From NCBI GenBank assembly GCA_004519485.1, contig CP038131.1, forward strand, positions 637,001 to 701,000: a stretch of 64,000 nt of DNA, read 5' to 3'. Positions 45,845 to 54,932 of this stretch are shown here, one piece after another. The notes under the pieces are model-generated. The model saw only the letters and a list, made by a program, of their open reading frames with translations. It was not told where the DNA came from and did no database searches. Position 1 is the first letter of the stretch, and every line of letters begins with the position of its first letter. This DNA comes from Nannochloropsis oceanica. Lineage: Eukaryota; Sar; Eustigmatophyceae; Eustigmatales; Monodopsidaceae. A program made the position numbers and the translations under genes.

Positions 45845-47935
45845 ATGAGGAGCGATCACTCAAGAAGACCACTCAGCAGGGGGACAGGCTTGCCATCGCT
45901 TCTGGTGCTGCTCGTGTTGCTCGGCGCCAGCATGGCTTTTCTCCTCCCGTCTTCCCACCTGTCCGCCGTGACCCTCTCCACTGCAACATGGCGTGTGGCC
46001 CCCCTCCAGGCCGTTCCTCCGCCCGCGGTCGACTACACCGCTGCGACCACGGTCACCGTCCAGGTGCAGCAGCATCGAATGCAAGAATTGGAGGCCAAGG
46101 TTATGGCTGTCTCGGACACGCAGGTGCGCGGCGCGGCCACTGATGTGGAGCCTCTACTGGCGGCGGTCGTTGAGGAGAAGCCGCTTGATGCTATCGTGAA
46201 GACGTCTAGCGGTGCCCTCAAAGGATTCGAAGGCGTGGCCCTGTTGGGTGCTTTGCCCTTGGCCTTCTTCTCGGCGCGTACGCTGGAGAGGAAGCAAAAG
46301 GAATTGGAGGCTGTGGCTGCCAAGGAGCTGGAGGACAACGCAGCGCGCATTGACCGAGAAGCGGAACAAGCCCGCGCCAAGGCCGTGGAAGACGCTCAGA
46401 AGGCGGCAAAGAAGGAACTCCTCGATGTTAAAATTCAGCGGGCCCGCGATGAAGAGAATCGTCTTCGCAAGAACCAGGAAGAGGAGATCGAGCGTGAGAA
46501 GGCCAAACAAGATGCCATCGCCGCCCAAAAGGTTGCCGAGCAAAAAGAACTACAAATCAAGCGTGAAGGGGAACAAGCTGCGGCGGCCAGCCTGCAGAGA
46601 GAACAGCGTGCGGCTGAAGAGCTTGCTAAGCTTTCCATCGCCCCAGAGCAAAATGTGGAAGCAGCAGCAGCGGCAGCAGCCAAGAAGGAAGCCGAGATGA
46701 AAGCCGCGGCTGAAGCGAAGGCGGCGGCTGAAGCGAAGGCGGCGGCCGAAGCGAAGGCCAAGGCGGATGCAGCAGCAGCAGCAGCGGCAGCAAAGAAGGA
46801 GGCCGAGTTGAAAGCCGCGGCTGAAGCAAAAGCGGCGGCCGAAGCGAAGGCCAAGGCGGATGCAGAAGCAGCAGCAGCGGCAGCAGCCAAGAAGGAAGCC
46901 GAGATGATAGCCGCGGCTGAAGCAAAAGCGGCGGCTGAAGCGAAGGCCAAGGCGGATGCAGAGGCAGCAGCAGCGGCAGCAGCCAAGAAGGAAGCCGAGA
47001 TGAAAGCCGCGGCTGAAGCGAAGGCCAAGGCGGATGCAGAGGCATCAGCAGCGGCAGCAGCCAAGAAGGAAGCCGAGATGAAAGCCGCGGCTGAAGCGAA
47101 GGCCAAGGCGGATGCAGAGGCAGCAGCAGCGGCAGCAGCCAAGAAGGAAGCCGAGATGAAAGCCGCGGCTGAAGCGAAGGCCAAGGCGGATGCAGAGGCA
47201 GCAGCAGCGGCAGCAGCCAAGAAGGAAGCCGAGATGAAAGCCGCGGCTGAAGCTAAGGCCAAATCAGATGCGGAAGACATACGCAAGCAAGAAAAAGCAC
47301 AGGCATTCAAAACAAAGCAAGCAGAGGAGGCTAGGGCGGCTGCTGAGAAGCGAGCTGATGCTGTCAAGGCCAAGCGTGAGAAGGAGCAGGCGGAAGAGCG
47401 ACAGCGTTTAATCAAGGTGAAGGCAGCAAAGGAGGGCGCGGCAGCCAAACATGCTGAGAAGAAGCAATTAGAAGTGCAAGCAAAGGCGGGTGCAAAGACA
47501 AAGGCCCCTGCTCCTATTACCTCTGATGTTCCTAAGAATACCACTCCTGCTTCTGTTGCTGCTCCTGAAGCTGTTCCGGCACCAAACAAGCCCGTCGAGT
47601 TAAGCGCCGCAGAGCAGGCGGCTCAACGTGCACGACGAGAGGAGGAGATTCGGGCCCGGGCACGAGAGACGCAAAAAGAGTTGTCGAAGCGGATGGTGGC
47701 CGATTTGACCGAAAAATTGTCGATTCCCAAGTTGAAGGATTACTTGAAGCAGAATAAGGTGAAGGGCCCGAAGAGTAGTGCGAAAAAGGCAGACTTTGTG
47801 AGTGCTGCCTTGACTGTAGCGGAGACAAAAGGATGGGAAGCTTCAGTGATGGAGTTGCAGAGTTTGAGCAGCGTGCAGGCCAAGGGGTTTGGGGGTGGCG
47901 GGGCGTCGAAGGGAGATGCGAAGAAAAAGAAGTAA
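45845..47935 (+). CDS. Plastid-targeted membrane-anchored coiled-coil protein with SAP domain
   Basis: A single-exon gene of 696 aa from the ATG at 45845. A signal peptide (LPSLLVLLVLLGASMA) is followed by FLLPSS, the bipartite plastid signal (cleavage at about 31|32). One hydrophobic segment (GVALLGALPLAFFSA, about 130-145) could anchor the mature protein. From about 146 to 600 it is Ala/Lys/Glu-rich coiled coil (RKQKELEAVAAKELEDNAA and similar), including seven tandem repeats encoded at 46697-47270. The C-terminus (about 620-665) has a SAP-like helix-loop-helix, LSIPKLKDYLKQNKVKGPKS then KKADFVSAAL, a fold that usually binds DNA. Inferred role: tethering plastid DNA (nucleoid) to a membrane. 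It also resembles the architecture of plant MFP1 and SAP-bearing pTAC proteins, but I see no sequence identity to either. Coding confidence is high; function is inference. Confidence 0.85.
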   Translation: MRSDHSRRPLSRGTGLPSLLVLLVLLGASMAFLLPSSHLSAVTLSTATWRVAPLQAVPPPAVDYTAATTVTVQVQQHRMQELEAKVMAVSDTQVRGAATDVEPLLAAVVEEKPLDAIVKTSSGALKGFEGVALLGALPLAFFSARTLERKQKELEAVAAKELEDNAARIDREAEQARAKAVEDAQKAAKKELLDVKIQRARDEENRLRKNQEEEIEREKAKQDAIAAQKVAEQKELQIKREGEQAAAASLQREQRAAEELAKLSIAPEQNVEAAAAAAAKKEAEMKAAAEAKAAAEAKAAAEAKAKADAAAAAAAAKKEAELKAAAEAKAAAEAKAKADAEAAAAAAAKKEAEMIAAAEAKAAAEAKAKADAEAAAAAAAKKEAEMKAAAEAKAKADAEASAAAAAKKEAEMKAAAEAKAKADAEAAAAAAAKKEAEMKAAAEAKAKADAEAAAAAAAKKEAEMKAAAEAKAKSDAEDIRKQEKAQAFKTKQAEEARAAAEKRADAVKAKREKEQAEERQRLIKVKAAKEGAAAKHAEKKQLEVQAKAGAKTKAPAPITSDVPKNTTPASVAAPEAVPAPNKPVELSAAEQAAQRARREEEIRARARETQKELSKRMVADLTEKLSIPKLKDYLKQNKVKGPKSSAKKADFVSAALTVAETKGWEASVMELQSLSSVQAKGFGGGGASKGDAKKKK
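46697..47311 (+). repeat. In-frame tandem repeat array (78-111 bp units)
   Basis: Seven units starting at 46697, 46808, 46904, 47000, 47078, 47156 and 47234. Spacings are 111, 96, 96, 78, 78 and 78 bp, all multiples of three. Units encode AEAKAKADAEAAAAAAAKKE-like coiled coil. The last three 78-bp units are nearly identical in DNA, so their expansion is recent. Confidence 0.92.
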
Positions 47936-48887
47936 AAGAGAAGTGGAGAAGTAGTTGAAATTAGCTAGTCGGGAAGAAAGGGGGAAATGATTTGAATCGA
48001 CGTATGAAGTGTACGTTTATCCATTTTAAGAAAGAGATGGAAGGTGTGGAAGTGTGTAAGTGATTTGAGTGTGAGAGTCAAGTCTAAATTTCTGGTAGTG
48101 GAAGCGAAAGCAAACTGTTCCCCCTTTTTAAAACCCGCAGCGTAAGACTAGGAACACTCTCACCTCTTCTCTGTTTTCTGTTCTTCTGCTGTATGTGAGG
48201 AGAGAGTCCGGCTTTTCTGCCAGACAATCGCGACGATTGCAAAGAAAGCAGCGACACGTGTCTGCAGCGCACGGACGGAAACCCCCAAAATAATCATTTG
48301 AAGCGATAGATGAAGATTACAGAAAATAGAAAACACAGTCGATCGTAAAAAAAGAAAGGAAAAGAATCGCGTTCTTTCTTCTTCTTCTTCTTTGTGTTGT
48401 CGTTGTCGGTATTGTGTCTCGGTATTTGGCGAGAAGATAAAGAGAGAACACAGCCTCTGTCGTCGTGTAGCTCACATATAGTCTTACCTATCAGTTTTTG
48501 TTATGCTACTGCAGCTGCTCCTTGCGGCCACCGCCTCGTCCTCAGCGTACACGTACACATTTTCTCCTACTACTATAGCCCTTTGAGTATTTTTTCAATC
48601 ACCTGCTTGTAGCATCCCTCAACATTTACACAACCACTTTCAAGTGTTGTCATCGGCGTTCGGATTATCCTTTTTCTCTTTTGTATCGCAGGTCATCATG
48701 CGTCTTCGGCTTGCGCGCGTGCACGCATGTAAGTGAGATAGATGGATGCACAATCACACACCTTCTCCCACTCTCTCGACCAAAAAAAGTCACAATGTAA
48801 AATTTATCTTTGGTGGGGCAAAAGAATTACAACGTCCGTCACAGCAACACTCTTTTTACGCATACCGTTCTTAACTTCCTCCCCTGC
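47936..48887. other. Convergent intergenic region
   Basis: 0.95 kb between the 3' ends of the SAP-protein and FATP genes, with a short CTT run near 48377-48391. No gene is seen. Confidence 0.45.
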
Positions 48888-51266
48888 CTATAATTTTGCC
48901 TTGCCCGAGCAAATCATTGTGTATGCCTCTTTTCCATAGGGCACATAGCCTTCCCCCTTTTGCGTCGGGTCCAACCAGTACATCGCATCCTTCACCACCC
49001 CACAATCAATTCCTTCCGTGCGGTATTTAGCCTTCATATGCTTGAAGGTCCCCGTCGTCTCCTGCGTCCCCTTCTCCAACACCCGAATGAACACCGGCAC
49101 CGCATAAGCCGGTAAATGCGCACGGGCCTCGCTCAAAACCGCCTCCAAATCCAGCTTTTGACCATCCCCCAATGTCACCGCCGCTAGACACGCCCTCCCA
49201 TCCTTCCCCGGTACCTCGACCCCGACCACATTCACCTCCTCCAAACATTGCACCTTTCCCAGAGCCAACGAAACTTCCGTTGTCGAGACATTCTCCCCTT
49301 TCCACCTAAATGTATCCCCGATCCGGTCCACGAAATGAATATAGCTCTGCTCATCCACCATAATCAGATCGCCAGACCGGAACCAATGCGAGTTCTTCCG
49401 TCCAAACGCCTCCCTCAAAATCTTCTTCTCTGTGGCCTCCTTATTCTTATAATACCCACTAAACTCACTCGTCATAGAAATACGCGCAAGCAGCTCCCCC
49501 GCCTCCCCATCAGCACACGGGATACACCTCCCCTGACTATCCCTTATGGGCTCCTCTCGAATCGGGTCAAATTTCACGATAGTCCACCCCAAAATAATCC
49601 GATTGAAAAATCCACCCTTTCCAATCGCCCCCGAAGGCTCCCCCCTCCCCCAATAGTTGAAGAAAACAATGTTACCTTCCGTGGCACCGTAGAACTCTCC
49701 AATTTCTTGAATGTTAAAACGAGAGACGAATTTCGGCCAGACGTCGGGTCTGAGACCATTACCAAAGGCCAAGCGAAGCTTGTGTTTCCTGTCATAGGGA
49801 CCCGGAGGGGTGGAGAGAAGGTATCGGCAGAGCTCACCGATGTATTGAGTGACAGTTGCGCCGGTCTCGTGCACGTCTTTAAAGAAGTTTGAGGCGGAGA
49901 ATTTGGACCGGAGGGCGAGGGTGCACCCGCGGTTGACCATGATTCCGAGGCCGATATTGCCGCCGGCGGAGTGGTAGAGTGGGAGTGTGCAGTAGATCTT
50001 GTCTGAGTGCTTGACGGCAAATTGGCGGGCAAAGCTCATGGACATGAGGAAGACTCGCGAGTGTTTCACGACGGCGGCTTTGGGTAGCCCTGTGGTGCCA
50101 CTGGTGTAGACGAGTGACATAGGCTCGTTCTGTGACTGATTCCCCAGATCGGCGTACTCAGGAACGATTTCTGGCTGTGCTGTTTCCTCTGTAGCCATGC
50201 TGATGGCCCATTTCTTCAGTGGTGCGTTGCCCGCGCCGACGAACAAGGCGGGGACGGCCCCACCTGCTGCAGGGGGGGCGTCCTTTTCCTTGGCCCTTTT
50301 GCTCTTACTCTCCCTCCCTTCACCCCCTCTTCCACCGCCCTTGGAAGCAGCATATGCCTGAAGGACGGGCTGAACGACTTCGGCAAGGTCATCGTCAAAG
50401 ACCAAGAGCTTGGCACCAGCTACTTGCAAGGAGTGTTGGAGCGGCTCGCCCTTGAGGTTGTAATTCAACAACGCAGAGACAGCACCTAGCTTCGCAATTG
50501 CTAGCTCAACGATAATGTACTCCGGTTTGTTTGTCATCATCACTGCTCCCACATCCCCCCTCGACAACCCATGCTTGGCTAGCAGATGCGCCACTTTATT
50601 CGCGCGGGCATCAATTTCTTTGAAGGTCAGCTGACGGCCGTCGTCGACGAAATGGACCGCAATTTTGTTGGGCCACTTGCGTACAGCATCAGAAAAACAC
50701 CGGGAAAAAGTGCGTGGTTTTTGGAATACGTACATGTCGAGCAAGACGGACAGAAAGGCAATGCCTGTCCGGCAGTCGCTGACAAGCTTGTGTCGCCGTT
50801 CGAGGTGGACGAGGAGGAAGTAGAAGATCAGGACGACGAGGGAAGCTTTGAGGATAACGGAAAGGGGGACATTGAAGGGACCCAATGGCAGCTGGATGTC
50901 TTCGGTCGCAGTGGCGGCAGCTGTATGTAAGAGATGCGAGGAACGAGAGAGGAGAGAGCGAGTGAGAGAAGCAGGATTTCCAAATTTAGAAGAGGTAGAG
51001 AAAGGAGCGGGGATAAATATAGATGCCTGCAAAGAGCATTCCGGGATGAGCGCATGTCCAATATGTATGTTACAGGACATATACATTGCAGATTTTGCTG
51101 TTGCTTTCTGCGGCAGGTCAATTTCTAGATGGATGGAAGAAAGGGAGAGGGGAAAAGTTACGAGGCCGGGTGCCCTATGCAAAGGACGTACCTTTAATAG
51201 TCTCTTGACAGCGCCCGACCAACAACCCCGCGATACCCATCCCACCGGAATTGCATGACTGAGCCA
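48888..51266 (-). CDS. FATP-type very-long-chain acyl-CoA synthetase / fatty acid transporter
   Basis: Two exons: 51266-51191 (25 codons, donor GTACGT) and 50920-48888 (acceptor ACATACAG), in phase, for 702 aa. After a membrane helix (VILKASLVVLIFYFLLVHL, about 43-61) comes the AMP-forming synthetase fold. P-loop motif YTSGTTGLPKAAVVKHSR binds ATP, then LPLYHSAGGNIG, GATVTQYIGELCRYLL and FGNGLRPDVWPKF (the FATP 'GNGLR.D.W..F' motif), EFYGATEGN, and the FATP-specific DRIGDTFRWKGENVSTTEV motif. These separate SLC27/Fat1 proteins from ordinary long-chain synthetases. They activate fatty acids to CoA esters, usually at the ER, peroxisome or plasma membrane, so a role in lipid uptake or oil metabolism is likely. 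A disordered Lys/Gly insert lies at about 195-215. The ends look complete. It is head to head with a small spliced gene; the start codons are only about 151 bp apart. Confidence 0.95.
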   Translation of the reverse strand, partial: WLSHAIPVGWVSRGCWSGAVKRLLKVRPLHRAPGLVTFPLSLSSIHLEIDLPQKATAKSAMYMSCNIHIGHALIPECSLQASIFIPAPFSTSSKFGNPASLTRSLLSRSSHLLHTAAATATEDIQLPLGPFNVPLSVILKASLVVLIFYFLLVHLERRHKLVSDCRTGIAFLSVLLDMYVFQKPRTFSRCFSDAVRKWPNKIAVHFVDDGRQLTFKEIDARANKVAHLLAKHGLSRGDVGAVMMTNKPEYIIVELAIAKLGAVSALLNYNLKGEPLQHSLQVAGAKLLVFDDDLAEVVQPVLQAYAASKGGGRGGEGRESKSKRAKEKDAPPAAGGAVPALFVGAGNAPLKKWAISMATEETAQPEIVPEYADLGNQSQNEPMSLVYTSGTTGLPKAAVVKHSRVFLMSMSFARQFAVKHSDKIYCTLPLYHSAGGNIGLGIMVNRGCTLALRSKFSASNFFKDVHETGATVTQYIGELCRYLLSTPPGPYDRKHKLRLAFGNGLRPDVWPKFVSRFNIQEIGEFYGATEGNIVFFNYWGRGEPSGAIGKGGFFNRIILGWTIVKFDPIREEPIRDSQGRCIPCADGEAGELLARISMTSEFSGYYKNKEATEKKILREAFGRKNSHWFRSGDLIMVDEQSYIHFVDRIGDTFRWKGENVSTTEVSLALGKVQCLEEVNVVGVEVPGKDGRACLAAVTLGDGQKLDLEAVLSEARAHLPAYAVPVFIRVLEKGTQETTGTFKHMKAKYRTEGIDCGVVKDAMYWLDPTQKGEGYVPYGKEAYTMICSGKAKL

Positions 51267-51417
51267 TTATGCTTGTGCTCTGTACCGTGCAGCAGTTTAC
51301 AGCAGGTGGACAAGTCGGAGAGCAGGTAGCTCCGAGAGGCGAGGAAAGGCGCTCCTCTCCTGGCAAACTGGACTGGGCCCTTCTTGCGCTACACAATGGT
51401 CTGTTGGAAGTGTGCGG

Positions 51418-52043
51418 ATGCGGAGGGAGGCAGTGAGTCAAGAGCTACAGTTGGTGGCATTGCCCAAGGGTGAGTGGACGCGTCGCGCTATTTCTGTCTG
51501 CTCTGTGAATAATTGATAAACGTTTGCTCTAGGAGAAATGGAGGCCGCTGGAGGGACATGGGACAGCGCAGGCTCGGTGCGAGAAGAATATCGCGCAGGC
51601 ATCACACATCCCGTCTACGCATACAACGGACACTATAGAAGAGTGAGTGTGAGAAGGAGTGTTCCTGTTCCACATGGGCTCCTCGTGCTTTTTTGCTCCA
51701 CGCCGCGCATTTGCTGTGTCACCGTAAGAAAGATGGGAGAGCGGGGAGAGGCCAAGACCCATTACCCGCTGCCGTGCTCGGTCAACCATATTACAATTTC
51801 TCGTCCAGACAACCCATCGCGCTTCCTAGCCCATGTTTCTATGACACCCCAATGCCAAAGAAACAGGTGGCACGGTGTGCTCGGATCGTTCTCGTTTCAC
51901 CTCAGCGACGGCGCCCAAGTTTGTTTCGCCGTCGCGTTGAGATGTGGTGCGATCTTCTGTGGCCCATGAACAGTAGGAGGTCAGGCAGCAAGTCTTTCAG
52001 TTTATTCTCTTGTTTCTCTCTTCTTTGGCATTTGGAATCATAA
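51418..52043 (+). CDS. Spliced gene of unknown function (3' exons uncertain)
   Basis: Exon 1 is 51418-51469 (MRREAVSQELQLVALPK, donor GTGAGT). Exon 2 is 51533-51642 (acceptor GCTCTAG, ending AYNGHYRR, donor GTGAGT). The two join in phase across a 63-nt intron. After that the model is open. The simplest third exon starts at 51729 (acceptor GTAAG) and stays open to 52043. It includes PAAVLGQPYYNFSSRQPIAL and VEMWCDLLWPMNS. Alternatively a donor after MN (51974) splices to 52057, giving a hydrophobic LLFGSEFTFWGTIAHTLVLV segment. A short exon-like stretch AINDLPDSLQYK at 52385-52420 may belong to the same gene. I do not recognise the protein. Exons 1-2 are fairly convincing; the end coordinate is a placeholder. 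Confidence 0.4.
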
Positions 52044-52475
52044 TCATTCATGTACAGATATATATCTCTTATTCGGAAGCGAATTTACATTTTGGGGGAC
52101 TATCGCCCACACCCTCGTCCTCGTCCTGCTTAGGCCCAGGCCTCCTCCTCTTCCTCCTCCTCCTCCTCCTCCTCTTCCTCCTCCCCCTCCTCCTCCTCAA
52201 CCTCTTTTTCCGCCTTCCCTCTCAAACCCCTTTCGATAGGAGTGGCACAGATAAATTAGACACCGTCAGTTACATTCGTTGGACAGCTTTCATCACTCTC
52301 AAGGTCGCCCGTACATGACTTCTTGCCCCATTCCATCGTTCTCCGTGCCTCCTCTTCTCCCCCCTAACCCACCTACTCCAGCAGGCCATCAATGACTTGC
52401 CCGACTCCCTCCAATACAAGGTAATACTCCCGTACCATTCCCATGAGTGATGCCTGACAGCTGAGGACTCCCCCC
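52044..52475. other. Low-complexity CTC-rich interval, possible 3' exons
   Basis: CTC/CTT-rich DNA at 52140-52200 and an exon-like stretch at 52385-52420 (preceded by CTCCAGCAG, followed by GTAATA). The content is unresolved. Confidence 0.35.
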
Positions 52476-54572
52476 TTACGATGCTGACGATGGCGCGGCG
52501 ACAGGACCTTTGGCAAAAATTGATTTATGAATGCCTTTCTTATACTCGTTGCGATCGACTCCTTTGAAGGCATGAGAAGCGAAGGGCGTAAGGATGAGGA
52601 GGATGATTGTGGTAGCCACCACCATCAGGTAGACATGCCGGGAGATGAGCTTGTATTCTTGGGCGCGGGAGACGAGGAAGAGGGAAAGTTCGGAGATGTG
52701 TGCCATGGACAACGCTCCAAGCAGAGAGGCTTTCAGCGAGTAGTCCAGCACGCGCATGCCGATAGAAACAGTAGCAATCTTAATCAGCAACACCGCCGTT
52801 ACACACAGGACAATGGTGCCCATGTGATGAACCAGGAAGAGAGGACTGAGGATCATGCCCAATGACCCGAGGTACATTCCGCCAAACAAGCAAGTCAAAG
52901 GCTCCATCACCACAACCGCCTTCCCAATCTGAGGTACATCCGCCAAGACAAGCCCAGCAAGCAATGCACCCGCTTCGTGGCTCAACCCCATCCATTCCGT
53001 CAGCAAAGACATTAGAAGGCAATACGACACCAAGCCCAAGATGAACAAATCGAGACTTAGTGAATTCTCCGCGCGATTCCTCAAATTTATAATCCGAGGC
53101 ATATACTTCTTGCTCAACATCGCCGCACCCGTGATCGCAGCGGCGTAACGAGCAAGAATCAGAATCGTATGCAGCAAGCCGTGCTCGGACATAAGCTCTT
53201 TCACCGCGGTAGGAATGGAAAGAAGGGGGGCCATCAACAGATCTTGGACGGACATGAGCTCAATTAGCGTTTGGCCATAACCCGTCTCTCGCAGCCGATT
53301 GGCAACCAGCACATGCGCGGTTGCTGTGGTCGAGGACAAGGACACGGCAGACGCGACTAGCGTGGCTTGATAGAACTGAGCGCTGCCCACAAAGCATGTG
53401 TAGGCCAAAATGATTAGAAAGAAGATTATCGATAGGATAAGCACCCCTGCCGCGAAAGTATCCGAGAGAGTTCCTCCTAATTGCGTGATATGAAATTGCT
53501 GGCAGTAAATCATGCCATGACCAAACAACAAAAAGATGGAGCCGAACTGTGCGAGTGTCTCCACCTCCACTACCTTCGTCATCAGATTCATGCCCGATGG
53601 ACCAATAAACATCCCAGCAATCATGTACCCACACGCTGCCGGTAAATGAAGCACAGTGGCCGCAAAGCCCCCCAAGGCCGTGCTTACTGACAGTAACACG
53701 ACATCTCGCAATAACTCCACGTCCAGGTGTAAGACCGCCGGGTCTGCCGCCTGTTGAAGCTTATTCACCGCTGCGGCCATCTCTTGCTGTTGCTGCGTGA
53801 TTGCCGAGGAGGACGAGGAGCCAGTGCCGATATGGCCGTTGTCAGCCTCGCCTATAGCGCGGTGCTTTTTGTGCCCGCGGGGTGCATCTGTTGCTTCTCC
53901 ACCACCATCACCACCCTCTGCAGCATTGTTCGTAGCCGCTGCTGGATGGTGACGAGCGCTTGTTAGATTGCTCAAGGCCGCGGGAGCCAGCTCGCCTGTC
54001 TCGTAATTGACGCCCAGTTTGCCTTCTCGGACGAGCTGTTCCAGGTCTTGGAGCGTTTCCTTTTGATCGATCGCGTCGTGGGCTTGGGTTAAGTCTTGCT
54101 TCGTCTCGTCCATGTGAGATATGAGCGTCAACAAACTTTCTTGAATGCGAGACATTTCCCTCTGGAGCTCTTGCCGGTTGGACAAGTCTTTCTTACTCGC
54201 TACACCGTCTTTGCTACTGCTTGAGCCGCTGCCGTCACCGTCGGTGGGATTGTCAAATACTTTCTTCCAGAGTGCTTGAAGCCGGTCTACTTCCACCTGG
54301 ACCTTGCTGACTATCTCCGCATCTCTGTCCATTTCGTCCTCTGCCTCGGCGAGCAGGTCACTTGGTTTATCACCTGCTTGGGATCCACCCTCGTCTTTCT
54401 CAATTGTATGGTGGGCATTATCATCGTATGCATAATGCTTGATCACCGCCACGCCCTGGTTTTCGGTTGCTGCGGTGGGGCGTAAGACACCATGAAGCAA
54501 CGCCAAAACCAGCGGAATCACCACAAAGAGAGGAAGCCGCCGCCACCATGGCTGCTGCCACCGTCTCCTCAT
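52476..54572 (-). CDS. TMCO3-like CPA2 monovalent cation/proton antiporter
   Basis: A single-exon 698-aa protein. Order: a signal peptide (LPLFVVIPLVLALLHGVL), a soluble coiled-coil region (about 75-175: VDRLQALWKKVF, LQREMSRIQESLLTLISHM), a Ser/Gln linker, and then about ten or more membrane helices (about 285-660). Typical CPA2 features are LPAACGYMIAGMFIGPSGMN, FGSIFLLFGHGMIY, ASAVSLSSTTATAHVLV, IELMSVQDLLMAPLLSIP (the usual QD of this family) and LSHEAGALLAGLVLADVP. This architecture, coiled coil before the antiporter, matches animal TMCO3 and plant KEA4-6. Those proteins exchange K+ (or Na+) for H+ in endomembranes. No C-terminal nucleotide-binding (KTN) domain is seen, again like TMCO3/KEA4-6. 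It is head to head with the PPR gene, 360 bp apart. Confidence 0.9.
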   Translation of the reverse strand: MRRRWQQPWWRRLPLFVVIPLVLALLHGVLRPTAATENQGVAVIKHYAYDDNAHHTIEKDEGGSQAGDKPSDLLAEAEDEMDRDAEIVSKVQVEVDRLQALWKKVFDNPTDGDGSGSSSSKDGVASKKDLSNRQELQREMSRIQESLLTLISHMDETKQDLTQAHDAIDQKETLQDLEQLVREGKLGVNYETGELAPAALSNLTSARHHPAAATNNAAEGGDGGGEATDAPRGHKKHRAIGEADNGHIGTGSSSSSAITQQQQEMAAAVNKLQQAADPAVLHLDVELLRDVVLLSVSTALGGFAATVLHLPAACGYMIAGMFIGPSGMNLMTKVVEVETLAQFGSIFLLFGHGMIYCQQFHITQLGGTLSDTFAAGVLILSIIFFLIILAYTCFVGSAQFYQATLVASAVSLSSTTATAHVLVANRLRETGYGQTLIELMSVQDLLMAPLLSIPTAVKELMSEHGLLHTILILARYAAAITGAAMLSKKYMPRIINLRNRAENSLSLDLFILGLVSYCLLMSLLTEWMGLSHEAGALLAGLVLADVPQIGKAVVVMEPLTCLFGGMYLGSLGMILSPLFLVHHMGTIVLCVTAVLLIKIATVSIGMRVLDYSLKASLLGALSMAHISELSLFLVSRAQEYKLISRHVYLMVVATTIILLILTPFASHAFKGVDRNEYKKGIHKSIFAKGPVAAPSSAS

Positions 54573-54932
54573 GCTGGTGGAGTTAATTGCCTGTCGTTGT
54601 TGCGTGGGCTGTAGGTGGGTTGGTGAAAAAAGTGTGAGGCGCGGGGCGTGCTCTGGCAGCAGCTGTGTACGTGTGCGCCCATGATCGAAGCTCAGCTACA
54701 TTTGTAGCTAGCCCCTCTACCCCTTAAGCCTTGGACGTTCCATCACCTATTTATCGAAGTGGCGGGACCTGGAGAAGGAGTCTCGCGCATCGCATCATGT
54801 GGGTGGTGGCATAAGGGGTGATAATGCATGCGATTCGTGTGCTGCTCCTCATTCGCAGGAGGAGGAGAGGCATTATGGCACTGCACACTCTCAACCTCTT
54901 TTGACCACCATACACCTCAACAACCACAGAGA
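54573..54932. promoter_or_regulatory. Divergent promoter region, antiporter / PPR
   Basis: 360 bp between start codons. The PPR frame is open upstream of its ATG to about 54828, so a slightly earlier non-ATG or spliced start cannot be ruled out. Confidence 0.4.

Noticed and set aside
46435-47589. Long Ala/Ser-rich open frame on the minus strand
   Set aside because: It is the mirror of the GC-rich Ala/Lys repeat of the plus-strand plastid gene; repeats keep all frames open.
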